Source: Chloroflexota bacterium (GTDB lineage Bacteria > Chloroflexota > Anaerolineae > Aggregatilineales > Phototrophicaceae). Taken from it: a stretch of DNA of 41,901 nucleotides. The notes beneath the pieces are model-generated. The model made no database searches and had not been told where the DNA came from. It saw only the letters and a list, made by a program, of their open reading frames with translations. A program made the position numbers and the translations under genes. Shown piece by piece: positions 16,056 to 25,556 of this stretch. The stretch is from positions 1-41,901 of the forward strand of contig JAPOVL010000020.1 in the NCBI GenBank assembly GCA_026708115.1, in the 5' to 3' direction. How positions within the stretch are numbered: the stretch's first letter is position 1; each line of letters begins with the position of its first letter.

Positions 16056-17052
16056 CGTCGCTCCAATAGCGCGCTTTATGTTGCCGGTAAAAGTCCACGG
16101 TCGCGCGCAATCCTTCCTTCAAACAAGTCCGCGGCTCCCAGCCAACCAATTGTCGAATCTTGCTGATATCGGAGTAGAAGTCGCCGGGTTCCTGGGCTTC
16201 GCGCTCCCGCGTGAAGGGCGCGTGCTCCCAGCGTCCGCTGCCGGCAACATCAATCACAGTGTTGGCAAGTTCGATGAAATCGGTCGGCTGATCAATGCCG
16301 ACATTCAGAACTTGACCGATGGCTTTGGGTTCCAGCGCGCACATCAAGATCGCTTCCACCGCGTCCTCGATATAGAGGAAGTCGCGCAGGATCCTGCCAT
16401 CGCCGAAAACTTTGATGCTCTCGTTATCAATCGCTAGCCGAACGAACCAGTTTACCACGCCGTAGCGCGGGTGTTTCATTTGCGCGCGCGGGCCGTAACA
16501 GTTGGTCAGACGTAGAAGAACCGAGGCGATGTTATGTACATCGTTGTACACTTGAATGATCTTTTCGGCAGTCAAGTTGGAGATTTCGTAAATGCCCTTG
16601 GGATGCGTGGCTGCCTCTTCGTTGACCGGCAAGGACACCGCAGGTCCGTATTGACCGCGGGTGCCAGTGTAGATGAGTTTGGCGTCAGGATTGTGCCAGC
16701 GCAGGGCTTCCATCAAGATCGCTGTGCCTTTGATGTTGATGTCGATATCGGGGAAGGGATTGGTCAGGCTCAAGATGTGATCAACCTGTCCCGCCAAGTG
16801 AAAGACGTAATCTTGTCCCTGCACCAGATAATTCATCACGTTGGCGTCGCGGACATCCGAAAAATTGACTGTGACGCGGTCGCGGATCGGCTCGATATTA
16901 TGGAGATTGCCCGCGTAACCCGGGATCATGGCGTCGACAATGGTCACATCCGCGCCGGCATTGACCAGGGCGATGGCCAGATTGCTGCCGGTGAAACCCA
17001 TCCCGCCAGTGACGAGCGCTCGCCTGTCTCGAAATGCTCCGACGAAGTTCAT
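16042..17052 (-). CDS. Extended SDR: NAD-dependent sugar-nucleotide epimerase/dehydratase
   Basis: This is an extended short-chain dehydrogenase with the Rossmann motif GGMGFTG (16-22) and a threonine at the catalytic Ser/Thr site (TGTRGQYG, Thr131). Tyr155 is present, but the expected lysine four residues later is Asn159 (codon 16578-16576, AAC), giving YEISN instead of YxxxK. The later NCYGPR and RDFLYIEDA segments are typical of sugar-nucleotide epimerases and dehydratases. At 336 residues it is full length. AAGAGG lies 8 nt before the ATG, inside the end of the aminotransferase gene. It probably modifies the sugar nucleotide of this cassette, but the Asn makes the activity uncertain. Confidence 0.85.
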   Translation of the reverse strand: MNFVGAFRDRRALVTGGMGFTGSNLAIALVNAGADVTIVDAMIPGYAGNLHNIEPIRDRVTVNFSDVRDANVMNYLVQGQDYVFHLAGQVDHILSLTNPFPDIDINIKGTAILMEALRWHNPDAKLIYTGTRGQYGPAVSLPVNEEAATHPKGIYEISNLTAEKIIQVYNDVHNIASVLLRLTNCYGPRAQMKHPRYGVVNWFVRLAIDNESIKVFGDGRILRDFLYIEDAVEAILMCALEPKAIGQVLNVGIDQPTDFIELANTVIDVAGSGRWEHAPFTREREAQEPGDFYSDISKIRQLVGWEPRTCLKEGLRATVDFYRQHKARYWSDDDDS

Positions 17053-17056
17053 CAGT

Positions 17057-18148
17057 TCAGCCTCTTAACTGAGCGATCTCATTGCAGACATGGATGACGT
17101 CTGCATCGCTTAGTCCAATGTAAAGCGGCAAGGACAGGATTTCGCCCGCGGCTTTTTCGGTATTGGGCAGGCTGCCCGCAGCCAAGCCCAGATCGCGGTG
17201 CGATTCTTGCAAATGGATCGGGACAGGATAGTGGATGAGTGTGCCGATATCGCGCGCTTTGAGCGCCTCCATCAGTTGATCGCGCCGCTGGTCTCTGATG
17301 ACGTACAGATGGTATACATGCTCGGCGTTTGCGGCAGCCCAGGGCGTGACTAGGCACTGCAAAACTTCGTCGTAAATGGCTGCGATCGCCTGACGGCGTT
17401 GATTGTGGCGGTCGAGATGCTGGAGCTTGACACGCAGAATCGCGGCTTGCAGTTCGTCGAGGCGGCTGTTGGAACCGCGAGACTGATGGGTATATCGCGT
17501 TGTTTGCCCGTAGTTGCGCAATTTGCGCAGTTTGTCCGCCAAGGCAGCGTCTTTGGTGATGACCGCGCCACCGTCTCCGTAGGCGCCCATATTTTTGGTG
17601 GGATAGAAGCTAAAGGTTCCCATGTGCCCGATGGTGCCGACTTTACCACCATTCCAGGTCGCCCCATGCGCCTGCGCGCAATCTTCGATGAGGAGCAGAT
17701 CGCGCTCCTTGGCGATGGCGTCCAGTGAAGCCAGGTCGGCCGGTTGACCGTAGAGATGGACGACAACGATGGCGCGTGTGCGGTCGGTTAGGCGGTCCAG
17801 AGCGCTTTTCGGATCGAGCGTATAAGTACACAGGTCAATATCCGCCAGCACTGGCTTGGCTCCAGTAGCTTCTATTGCGGTGACCGTGGCCATGGCGGTA
17901 TGCGCCACCGTGATGACTTCATCGCCGGGACCGATGCCGCCGGCGCGCAGGGCCAGTTCGATGGCGTCGGTGCCGCTCGCTACGCCCACCGCATGGTCGA
18001 CCTTGTGATAATCGGCGAATTCCCGTTCGAAGGCCTCGACTTCCGGTCCCAGGATATACCATCCGCTGTCGGCAACGCGTCGCATGGCGAGTGCGATCTC
18101 TTCTGCCAGAAGGTCGTGGAGCGGTTTCAATTGATTGAAGGGTATCAT
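17057..18148 (-). CDS. DegT/DnrJ/EryC1/StrS-family sugar aminotransferase
   Basis: This is a PLP-dependent aminotransferase acting on keto sugar nucleotides. The family landmarks are all present: GVASGTDAIELALR near residue 55, the PLP-ring Asp156 in IEDCAQAHG, and the Schiff-base Lys185 in FSFYPTKNMGAYGDGG. The closest type by general look is the FdtB/QdtB/ArnB-like group. Length (363 residues) is normal. It is the first gene of a four-gene minus-strand cassette with the SDR, acyltransferase and GT2, separated from the SDR by 4 nt. GGAG lies 8 nt before the ATG, and a perfect TATAAT lies about 30 nt upstream. Confidence 0.92.
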   Translation of the reverse strand: MIPFNQLKPLHDLLAEEIALAMRRVADSGWYILGPEVEAFEREFADYHKVDHAVGVASGTDAIELALRAGGIGPGDEVITVAHTAMATVTAIEATGAKPVLADIDLCTYTLDPKSALDRLTDRTRAIVVVHLYGQPADLASLDAIAKERDLLLIEDCAQAHGATWNGGKVGTIGHMGTFSFYPTKNMGAYGDGGAVITKDAALADKLRKLRNYGQTTRYTHQSRGSNSRLDELQAAILRVKLQHLDRHNQRRQAIAAIYDEVLQCLVTPWAAANAEHVYHLYVIRDQRRDQLMEALKARDIGTLIHYPVPIHLQESHRDLGLAAGSLPNTEKAAGEILSLPLYIGLSDADVIHVCNEIAQLRG

Positions 18149-18178
18149 TCGTTAAGCTCCAAGGGTCCGCTTGCGCCC

Positions 18179-18184
18179 ATTATA
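18179..18184 (-). promoter_or_regulatory. Perfect -10 box upstream of the aminotransferase cassette
   Basis: On the minus strand, TATAAT is preceded by CGC and stands 30 nt before the start codon at 18148. No convincing -35 is seen at 15-18 bp. The same CGC-TATAAT context occurs before the mutase operon at 41433-41438, which supports its use. Confidence 0.45.
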
Positions 18185-18223
18185 GCGGAAGTTCGGCAAT
18201 GACCCATTTGCATCGCCAGCAAG

Positions 18224-19606
18224 CTAGGGCATTGCCGTTCCTTCGCTTACAATGATAAGATCTCGCTTGCCAAAAGCGATCCAAAGGCACCATAGCACGG
18301 TTGGGATAACCAGCAGCGCGGAGCCCAGCAGCAGGATCCCCGTCACGCCCAAGCTGGCATCAATCAAGGTGCCCGAAATGCCGGATGACACTGCGGCAAA
18401 GAGCGTATACATGGCGAATTCGGTGGAGAAGACGCGTCCTCTGACTTCGTTTGGTACGATCTGCAAGAGCAGCTGTGTGCCGAGCACCCATACCAATCCA
18501 CCACCGATGCCGCGCAGGAAGCCGCCAAAGAGAATGATCGGCAGCGATGCCAAGGTTGCGTTGATGAGGAATCCGGCGATGGCGCTGACATAGCCCAGCG
18601 CGATCATCAGCCGCAGATGACGATCTCGGTCGCGCGCCCAATGGCGTCCCAGTATGGGACCGATACCAGATCCAATGCCCGACATCACGTAGATCAGGCC
18701 GAGGGTGATGCTACCACCTTCGCCTATGGGAAAATAACGTTCAGAAATGGTCACCTGCACCACTTGATAGAGACCGATGACCAAAAGCCCCAACAGGCCT
18801 TTATGCAAGGTGATGGTAAAGATGTCAATGTGGCGCCGCAGATAGGCGAGACCGTCGATGTATTGACGAATACCCGCCATCATGGATCGATCCGCGCCAG
18901 GCGAGATCAGCGATTGATAGGGCATGCGGAGGATGATGAGCGCGCTCACCAGGAATGTCGCGGCGTCAATGACAAAGGCCGGATATACGCCGGCGACTCC
19001 CGACACCAAACCGCCCAGAGCTGCGCCAAAGGCCAGCATTACAGACCAGGTTGCAGAGGCCAGGGCGTTGGCTACTCCGAGTTCTTGCGGCGCGGTGATA
19101 TCTGGCAAAAGTGCGTTCCACGCTGGAAAGTAAAAGCCTTGCGTAGCACTTTGGACCGCCGTGAGCAAGTATATCAGCCAGACCTGTTCCGGCTGGCGCA
19201 CCAGCAGAAAGCCGAGCACAACGAAGCAGCGCAGAATATCAGCTGTGATCAGGATTGTTCTCCGGTTGTAACGGTCCGCAACGACGCCAGAAAAGGGACT
19301 GACCAGGAAAGGCGCCAGCATCCGCACGGCGAAAAGACCGCCAACTGCGGCGCCCGATTGCGTCAAAGTGGCAATCAAGGCCGCCGACGCGATCAGGTTG
19401 AACCAGTCGCCCGTCAGGCTGACGACCTGGCCGGCCCAGAGATAGCGGAACGCTCTATTGTTCCGGATAAGACCTAAGTAGGTACCGTTGGATTGTTTGG
19501 TTTTGGTCAAGCTGAACTCACAGTCTGCGCCATAGCATGCGTTATTGGCATGAACGCGCTCGGTATTATATACAGATATGCGCCCTTGACCTATGCGAGA
19601 TGCCAA
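18224..19606 (-). CDS. MFS transporter, MFS_3/EntS-like
   Basis: This is a 12-helix major facilitator of the efflux-type MFS_3 group. The conserved FRYLWAGQVVSLTGDWFNLIA opening starts near residue 53, and the loop 2-3 motif SGVVADRYNRRTILI is clear. The first 40 residues are polar and atypical, so the TTG at 19510 could be the true start instead of the ATG at 19606. The gene lies divergent from the sulfoquinovose synthase and upstream of the aminotransferase cassette on the same strand, which has its own -10 box. A role in exporting or flipping a cassette product is possible but unsupported; many homologues are drug or siderophore exporters. Confidence 0.82.
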   Translation of the reverse strand: MASRIGQGRISVYNTERVHANNACYGADCEFSLTKTKQSNGTYLGLIRNNRAFRYLWAGQVVSLTGDWFNLIASAALIATLTQSGAAVGGLFAVRMLAPFLVSPFSGVVADRYNRRTILITADILRCFVVLGFLLVRQPEQVWLIYLLTAVQSATQGFYFPAWNALLPDITAPQELGVANALASATWSVMLAFGAALGGLVSGVAGVYPAFVIDAATFLVSALIILRMPYQSLISPGADRSMMAGIRQYIDGLAYLRRHIDIFTITLHKGLLGLLVIGLYQVVQVTISERYFPIGEGGSITLGLIYVMSGIGSGIGPILGRHWARDRDRHLRLMIALGYVSAIAGFLINATLASLPIILFGGFLRGIGGGLVWVLGTQLLLQIVPNEVRGRVFSTEFAMYTLFAAVSSGISGTLIDASLGVTGILLLGSALLVIPTVLWCLWIAFGKRDLIIVSEGTAMP

Positions 19607-19762
19607 TCGCGTTCCGATAATGTTTCAGTATCGCGTCTTTCGAGTTACATTGGAGTAACAATACACGCCTGTTTCGCAACACTATAAATCGTCCCTGAAC
19701 CTTGTAAGATTGTTGCGATCATCTCGGGACGAGGACTAGACGATGATACCAGGGAGCGCTAA
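19607..19762. promoter_or_regulatory. Divergent intergenic region between MFS and sulfoquinovose synthase genes
   Basis: This 156-bp gap must hold promoters for both strands. TATAAA (19683-19688, plus) and TTGCGA (19713-19718, plus) are the best pieces seen, but no pair with proper spacing is convincing. AGGGAG at 19751-19756 is a good ribosome-binding site, 6 nt before the ATG at 19763. Confidence 0.4.
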
Positions 19763-20947
19763 ATGAGGGTTTTTATCGCCGGAATCGACGGTTATCTGGG
19801 CTGGCCTTTGGCGATTCATTTGAGCGCCTCTGGCCACGAAGTCGCCGGCGCCGATCTGATGCTGCGGCGGCAGTGGGTAGCCGAAGTCGGTGGCATTAGC
19901 GCGCAACCCATCGCCAGTCGCGAAGACCGCTTGTTGGCGTTTCAAGAACGATTCGGCAAAGCCCTTGACTTCCGCGTCGGTGATTTAATGGACTACGGCT
20001 TTGTAAAGGAATTTTTCAAGGACTTTCAGCCGGAAGCGGTGGTTCATCTGGGTCAGATGCCATCCGCGCCTTATTCCATGATGGATCAGGCGCACTGTGT
20101 TTGGACGCAGCAGAACAATGTCATCAACAATCTGAACATCTTGTGGGCGATTAAAGAGGTGGTTCCGGACGCGCACTTAGTCAAGCTGGGTACAATGGGC
20201 GAATACGGGACGCCCAAAGTCGATATTCCCGAAGGATTTTTCGAGGTCGAGTTCCGTGGACGCCGTGATCGCCTGCCCTTCCCTCGCCAAGCCGGGAGCT
20301 GGTATCACCAGAGCAAGGTGCACGATTCGCACAACACACATTTTGCCACGAGGATTTGGGGCATACGGGCGACGGATATCATGCAGGGCGTGGTATTTGG
20401 AACACAGATTGAAGAGATGGGCAATGATCTGCGGCTACGCACCCGACTCGACTTCGATCAGTGTTTCGGCACCGCCATCAATCGTTTTTGCTGTCAGGCG
20501 ATCATCGGCCATCCATTGACTTTGTTCGGTCGCGGCGGGCAGAAGCGCGGGTTTTTACCGCTGCTAGATTCGATGGCATGTTTGCGGTTGGCGGTGGAGA
20601 ATCCGCCCGGGCCGGGCGAGTTCCGCGTATTCAATCAGTTTGAAAATGCTTACAGCGTTACAGAACTGGCGAATATGGTCAAAGCGGCGGCGTCCGAGAT
20701 TGGATTGGACGTAGCGATCAATCACTACGAGAATCCACGTAGGGAAATGGAAGAGCACTACTACAATCCGGATCGACAGCACCTGATCAAGCTGGGTTAT
20801 CAGCCGACGCGAGACATCCGATCCGTCCTGCGGCAGATGATATTGAATCTACAGGACAATCGAGAGCGCATCGAGGCGCGCGCCGACGTCTTGATTCCCG
20901 ATATTCGCTGGGATAGCAGCCGCAAGCGATCAGAGATCATTGGATGA
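19763..20947 (+). CDS. sqdB: UDP-sulfoquinovose synthase (SQD1/SqdB/Agl3 family)
   Basis: This enzyme converts UDP-glucose and sulfite to UDP-sulfoquinovose. The sequence carries the hallmarks of the SQD1 subfamily of extended SDRs: the NAD motif GIDGYLG (7-13), TMGEYGTP with Thr144, and WYHQSKVHDSHN with Tyr181 and Lys185. This is the Thr-Tyr-Lys set known from plant SQD1, offset by one position. WGIRATDIMQGVVFG follows as expected. At 394 residues it is full length. No SQDG synthase (SqdX/SqdD) is visible in the window. The stop overlaps the start of the first tandem membrane protein by 4 nt (ATGA), so the two are translationally coupled. The product may therefore serve a glycan rather than, or besides, the sulfolipid. 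Confidence 0.92.
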   Translation: MRVFIAGIDGYLGWPLAIHLSASGHEVAGADLMLRRQWVAEVGGISAQPIASREDRLLAFQERFGKALDFRVGDLMDYGFVKEFFKDFQPEAVVHLGQMPSAPYSMMDQAHCVWTQQNNVINNLNILWAIKEVVPDAHLVKLGTMGEYGTPKVDIPEGFFEVEFRGRRDRLPFPRQAGSWYHQSKVHDSHNTHFATRIWGIRATDIMQGVVFGTQIEEMGNDLRLRTRLDFDQCFGTAINRFCCQAIIGHPLTLFGRGGQKRGFLPLLDSMACLRLAVENPPGPGEFRVFNQFENAYSVTELANMVKAAASEIGLDVAINHYENPRREMEEHYYNPDRQHLIKLGYQPTRDIRSVLRQMILNLQDNRERIEARADVLIPDIRWDSSRKRSEIIG

Positions 20948-23220
20948 ATTTCTTCAAGACCCTTTCATCGCTTAACCTGAATCCGCTTCTATCAGGACTG
21001 GTAGCGGCGCTTATTCTAATGTTGAGCATGGCAATTTGGCTGACGCCCGCGCCGCAGCTTACATTCGAATACGCTGGTACAACCACTAAAGTATCCGCAG
21101 ACAGAGCTTGGGTGTTGTTTCCTAACGACTGTTTGAAGGTCCGCTGGGTAACCGACGGCAATCTGCCAATTCACATCGACGGCAGGGAACAGCGGGAATC
21201 GGGGGAGCAGCAGTATTGTCCGACACTGTTCGCGACGGACATTACGATAGAATTGACTGACCATCTAAGTGGCGAATATCGCAGCTACAGCCTGCTCATC
21301 TTCTACCTGCCGGACTTCGTGTTGAACCTGGTCGGCATTCTTATCATTCCGTTTTTCGTATTGATTGGGCTTCAATATCTCTGGATTAATGATTTACAAA
21401 GGCGTCCCACGCTGAGAGGTGTAATAGTTGCGACGCTTGTTCTAGCAATCTGCGCCACTCTTCTGAGGTTGTCGGAGGTGGAACTGACGATTGTGGGGCT
21501 ATTGGCAAGTTTTCACAATATGGTTTCCGATCGACATTGGCTATATGGCAGCGCTATTTTGGCGGCGGTCTTTTATGCCGCGCTGGCGATCTGGAGCATT
21601 TCGGGGGGGTTAAAGAATCGTCGACATGCAGATTTTCTTGTAGTTGCCGGTTTTTTCCTAGTCATTGCTCTGTTGTATCTTCCCTTTGGATTTGCCACGG
21701 TCAGTCAGTGGGACGTATGGACTTATCTTGCCTATAGCCAGAACATGCCATGGCCGCGCATGGACACTGAATTGGTCTTGCGACCCACTGTACTGGCGCC
21801 ACATACAATTGCAGAAATCTTAACGGAGGATTCTTTTGTCGGTTTCAATGTGGTCTATGCGCTGATGCTTTGGGCTAAGCCTGTGATGCTCTATAGTATC
21901 TTTCGCCAATTTAATGTCCGTTATCTGTATGCCTTCACGGCTGCCATGGTCTTTCTTGCCTATCCAGTAGATGCGCGATTAATGTCGCTCCAATCAATCA
22001 ATTTGCAGTTTAGCTTTGTCTCTCTTTTAGCGGCGGTATATCTATCGTTGCGCTACATGGTAAACCCGACTCGACTGACTCTCTTAGGCATTTGGCTTGC
22101 TCTCGGTTTGTGTGTCGGCGCATACGAATCCGCTTATGCCTTGATCGTCGTGGTACCGTTGCTATGGTGGTACCGATTTCGAAAAATGACATGGCGCAAT
22201 CTCAATTTAACATTCATTTGGTTTATCGTCCCGGCTTCAAAACTGGTGTACATATTGCTCTTGCTATCAGCCGGTCGATCGTTCTACCAGGCAAATTTCT
22301 TTTATTTTGGACCCGCGATTTCGCCAAGCGACCTCATCTCAACAACAATTTACAGATTGCTCGGTGTATACCTGCGTACATTTGCAATTGGCTGGAGTGA
22401 AGCGATTCATTCGATTGGGCAGAATGCTTGGTTGATGTTGGCGGTTGTCATGGTCGGTTTGCTCGGCGCGCTCGCCTGGTTGATTTGGCGGACGGATACA
22501 CGCGCCCGGCTTCCAGCAAACAGGCAGCTTGGATTGACACTTGTAACGGGTTTGCTACTCGTTTTGCCGTCCGTTGCTGTCATGATCTGGATAGACTTTT
22601 ACTATTACGAGTTCCGGGGATTGTATCTCTACATTCCGGTTGCGGCCGCCATTGCATTGTTTTGTCTGATCGCCTTGCTGACTTCTCCGATAGCAAACAA
22701 CAAACTTCGAAATGCCACGATCGCGGGTCTTTGCCTGCTATTGATGCTGCCAGCACTATCCCGCCTTCTTTTGCAACACGAGCATTACGTAACTTCCGCC
22801 AATAACAAAGCGCGGATACTTGCCCAGATTGTGCAGTTGGCTCCGGCAATCGAAAGTAAAACCCGTGTGCTCGTTCTAAGCGAAATGAGCAGCGAAGAAT
22901 TCCAGGACAAGCATATTGAAGCTTTTACTAGCAGCTCTTTGGGTCATGCGCTTTACGTGATCTATGAAGGACGGGCATCGGGGCGTGGTTCCATTTGTCC
23001 GTCTATAGAAAACTGTTTTCCCCTGCTGCATAGACAGGAACATCTTAAAGATACAATCGTCTTTGTACTCGACAGGGATCTTAACCTGGAACTGGTAAAG
23101 GAGCCGAGTACTATGTTGGAAGCGTTTGTGGGCATCGAATACGACGTGGGTCGACTTTATGACGCTGACGCTCCAGTGCCACCACGCGCATATTCCATGC
23201 TGGGTTTGTCAAAGGAATAG
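20944..23220 (+). CDS. Tandem paralogue 1: polytopic GT-C-like membrane protein with Ig-like domain
   Basis: I do not recognise a named family. The layout is: TM1 (about 13-33); an extracytoplasmic beta domain (36-120) with ADRAW, Cys63 and Cys92 in a C...W...YCP pattern; about ten further helices to residue 640; and a soluble C-terminal domain with a conserved C-x5-C (CPSIENC). The conserved loop after the LLYLPFGF helix reads ATVSQWDVW (251-259) here, against D-[ST]-[IV]-G-H-W-E in paralogues 2, 3 and 5, so key polar residues have changed. The motif YPVDARLMSLQSI, the YESAYAL segment and helix content recall GT-C glycosyltransferases, but this is inference. It overlaps the SQD1 gene by 4 nt. 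It could be an acceptor-modifying transferase or a non-catalytic partner. Confidence 0.7.
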   Translation: MNFFKTLSSLNLNPLLSGLVAALILMLSMAIWLTPAPQLTFEYAGTTTKVSADRAWVLFPNDCLKVRWVTDGNLPIHIDGREQRESGEQQYCPTLFATDITIELTDHLSGEYRSYSLLIFYLPDFVLNLVGILIIPFFVLIGLQYLWINDLQRRPTLRGVIVATLVLAICATLLRLSEVELTIVGLLASFHNMVSDRHWLYGSAILAAVFYAALAIWSISGGLKNRRHADFLVVAGFFLVIALLYLPFGFATVSQWDVWTYLAYSQNMPWPRMDTELVLRPTVLAPHTIAEILTEDSFVGFNVVYALMLWAKPVMLYSIFRQFNVRYLYAFTAAMVFLAYPVDARLMSLQSINLQFSFVSLLAAVYLSLRYMVNPTRLTLLGIWLALGLCVGAYESAYALIVVVPLLWWYRFRKMTWRNLNLTFIWFIVPASKLVYILLLLSAGRSFYQANFFYFGPAISPSDLISTTIYRLLGVYLRTFAIGWSEAIHSIGQNAWLMLAVVMVGLLGALAWLIWRTDTRARLPANRQLGLTLVTGLLLVLPSVAVMIWIDFYYYEFRGLYLYIPVAAAIALFCLIALLTSPIANNKLRNATIAGLCLLLMLPALSRLLLQHEHYVTSANNKARILAQIVQLAPAIESKTRVLVLSEMSSEEFQDKHIEAFTSSSLGHALYVIYEGRASGRGSICPSIENCFPLLHRQEHLKDTIVFVLDRDLNLELVKEPSTMLEAFVGIEYDVGRLYDADAPVPPRAYSMLGLSKE

Positions 23221-23249
23221 TTCATTTGTGAAAAGCGAAGCGCTGTCTG

Positions 23250-25523
23250 ATGAAGTTGCGATTTCGATTCTCCGCAATTGTTGTCGATAGGCTCTTGATC
23301 GGCATCGTTCTGGCGCTGGTATTGGCAACCGCGCTGGTCGTCTGGCAATTGCCCGCGCCTCATCTGGCATTCAATTATAAAGAAACTGCAATTGACGTAA
23401 GGGCTGACAAAGCATGGTCGCTTGGGCCAGGCGACTGCTTTCAGATCACCTGGCATCTGGAAGGCTCACAATCGATTCACATCGAAGGCGTGGAGCGGCG
23501 CGAATCGGGGCAAGCCAGTTTTTGCCCGGCCGTCTTCAGCCCAAGCCCCAGTGTCGAATTGACCGATCATGGGAATGGCTTCTACCGCAGCTACAGCCTG
23601 AAAACTTATTATGCGCCGGATGTTGCGGCGAATGTCTTGAGTCTAGCCGCCCTCGCCTTTTTTCCTTTGCTGGCAGCGTATTTCTTTTGGACAAATGATC
23701 TGGAGAGACGCCCGGCAATGCGGGCGATATTTCTTGCTATGCTCGCGCTTTGTCTGTGCCTTGTGGCCCTGCGGCTGACAGGTTGGCCCCTGACGATTGT
23801 AAGTGTCCTGGCAATTCTGCGAGGGGTGTTTAGCAGTGTGTCCTGGCAGTATTTTGGTGTTGCAGCCGCAGCCGTTTTTTACCTGTCTCTTGCGATTCAA
23901 GCGTTGTGGCAGGGCTTGAGACATCGGCGAAGCGCGGACTTTGTTGTCGTCAGTTCATTCTTGCTGTTCATCGGGCTGCTGTATTTGCCCTTTGGATTTG
24001 ACACAATTGGGCATTGGGAGGAGTGGTTTAATCACGGCTTTTTCGAGGGCGAATTTCGACCGCGTCGAATTTCCGAGTTGGTTCAACGTTTTTCCTTTCT
24101 GTGGCCATCCGCGATAGGCAATCTTCTCAACTCAGAGTCTTTTTCCGGTCACAACACGCTTTATGCGCTCTTCCTGTGGGGAAAGCTGGCAATATTCTAC
24201 GGCATCATGCGTTGTTGCGGCGTTCGGCGCCTATACGCTTATCTGATTACGATGCTATTCGGCGTCTATCCGGTAGATTCCAACTTGATGAATCTGCGGT
24301 CAATTGCGTTGCAGTTTAGTATTGTTAACCTCTTGGCGGCGATCTATCTTGTGCTGCATTACTTGAAAAACCCAACGCGGACACGTCTTGCGGGAGTTTT
24401 GCTGGCGCTCGCAATAAGTATCGGCGCTTACGAAGCGCAATACGCTTTAATCCTGGTTTTTCCGCTTTTGTGGTGGCGCCGAATTCGTGTACCGGCGTGG
24501 CGGGAAATCAACCTGACAATCATCTGGTACCTGGCCCCGGCGCTCAAATTGACATACCTTGTTTTACTCGTTCTTACCGGGCGCGGATTCTACCGCTCGA
24601 ATTATGTTTACGCCGGTACCGAATTTAGCGACAACCTCATACCGACAACCATTGGCAATCTGCTCACGGTATACCGCCGGACCTTCGTCGTTGGGTGGAG
24701 CGACGCATTGGCCGATTTAGGTCGAAACAGTTGGCTGTTGCTGACCTTCGCAATGGTGGCGCTGGTAGGAGCCGTCACCTGGTACTTGTGGAAAAGGGAA
24801 CCATGCCAGAGTCATACAAATGAAAGAAAGATGATCCTTGGTTTTCTGACCGGGCTGCTGTTGATTGTTCCTGCGGTAGGGGTCTTGATCTGGTTCAGTT
24901 ACTATAGTCAAGGCTTGTGGCGGCTTTATCTCTACGTGCCGGGACCGGCCGCCATTGCCTTGTTCAGCCTGATCGCGCTGATGGCCAGCCGCATCCCAAG
25001 CGAGAGATTCAGATATCCAGCGATCATGATCCTTTGCCTGCTGCTCATTGTTCCGGCCGTTTCCCGCTTGATCCTGCAGCACGAGCATTTCGTTGTCAGC
25101 GCCAATAACAAAAAACATGTTCTCCAACAAATCGTGCAAATTGCGCCCGAAATGAATAGCCAAACAAGGGTTCTTGTTTTGAGCGATATGCCCGCCGAAG
25201 TCCGGTTGTCCAAACATATTGAAGAGATGAAGTCGAATATGATCGGAAGCGCGATGTATGTCATACACGGCGGCGGGGTTTCCGGTCTGGGTTCTATGTG
25301 TCTATCCGCAGAGAATTGTTATCCAATCTCAAATTGGGTCGATCATCTATCTGATACGCTTGTCTTCTTGCTTCATGATGATCTTTCCCTTGAACTGGTT
25401 AGGGAGCCTAAAACAATCTTCAGCGAATTCCGCGGCCTGAACTACGATGTGACAAGATTGTATAATCCGGACGCCCCTTTGCCGCAGCGCGCATACACTA
25501 TGTTGGGATTAACCAAACCTTAA
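23250..25523 (+). CDS. Tandem paralogue 2: polytopic GT-C-like membrane protein with Ig-like domain
   Basis: This is the closest relative of paralogue 1 by shared stretches (for example RRESG and SYSL in the beta domain and LLYLPFGF before the loop). TM1 covers about 14-33; the beta domain has Cys63 and Cys92; the loop is DTIGHWEEW (251-259) with the full acidic/His set. Later come YPVDSNLMNLRSI, YEAQYAL, LWRLYLY and a C-terminal domain with CLSAENC. The acidic residues just outside a membrane helix resemble the catalytic loop of lipid-linked-sugar-dependent GT-C enzymes (ArnT, PMT). There is a 29-nt gap after paralogue 1 and no clear SD at the ATG, so coupling to upstream translation is likely. 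Confidence 0.7.
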   Translation: MKLRFRFSAIVVDRLLIGIVLALVLATALVVWQLPAPHLAFNYKETAIDVRADKAWSLGPGDCFQITWHLEGSQSIHIEGVERRESGQASFCPAVFSPSPSVELTDHGNGFYRSYSLKTYYAPDVAANVLSLAALAFFPLLAAYFFWTNDLERRPAMRAIFLAMLALCLCLVALRLTGWPLTIVSVLAILRGVFSSVSWQYFGVAAAAVFYLSLAIQALWQGLRHRRSADFVVVSSFLLFIGLLYLPFGFDTIGHWEEWFNHGFFEGEFRPRRISELVQRFSFLWPSAIGNLLNSESFSGHNTLYALFLWGKLAIFYGIMRCCGVRRLYAYLITMLFGVYPVDSNLMNLRSIALQFSIVNLLAAIYLVLHYLKNPTRTRLAGVLLALAISIGAYEAQYALILVFPLLWWRRIRVPAWREINLTIIWYLAPALKLTYLVLLVLTGRGFYRSNYVYAGTEFSDNLIPTTIGNLLTVYRRTFVVGWSDALADLGRNSWLLLTFAMVALVGAVTWYLWKREPCQSHTNERKMILGFLTGLLLIVPAVGVLIWFSYYSQGLWRLYLYVPGPAAIALFSLIALMASRIPSERFRYPAIMILCLLLIVPAVSRLILQHEHFVVSANNKKHVLQQIVQIAPEMNSQTRVLVLSDMPAEVRLSKHIEEMKSNMIGSAMYVIHGGGVSGLGSMCLSAENCYPISNWVDHLSDTLVFLLHDDLSLELVREPKTIFSEFRGLNYDVTRLYNPDAPLPQRAYTMLGLTKP

Positions 25524-25556
25524 CCTGTCCACCAATCGGCCGAGTGCAAATTTCGG

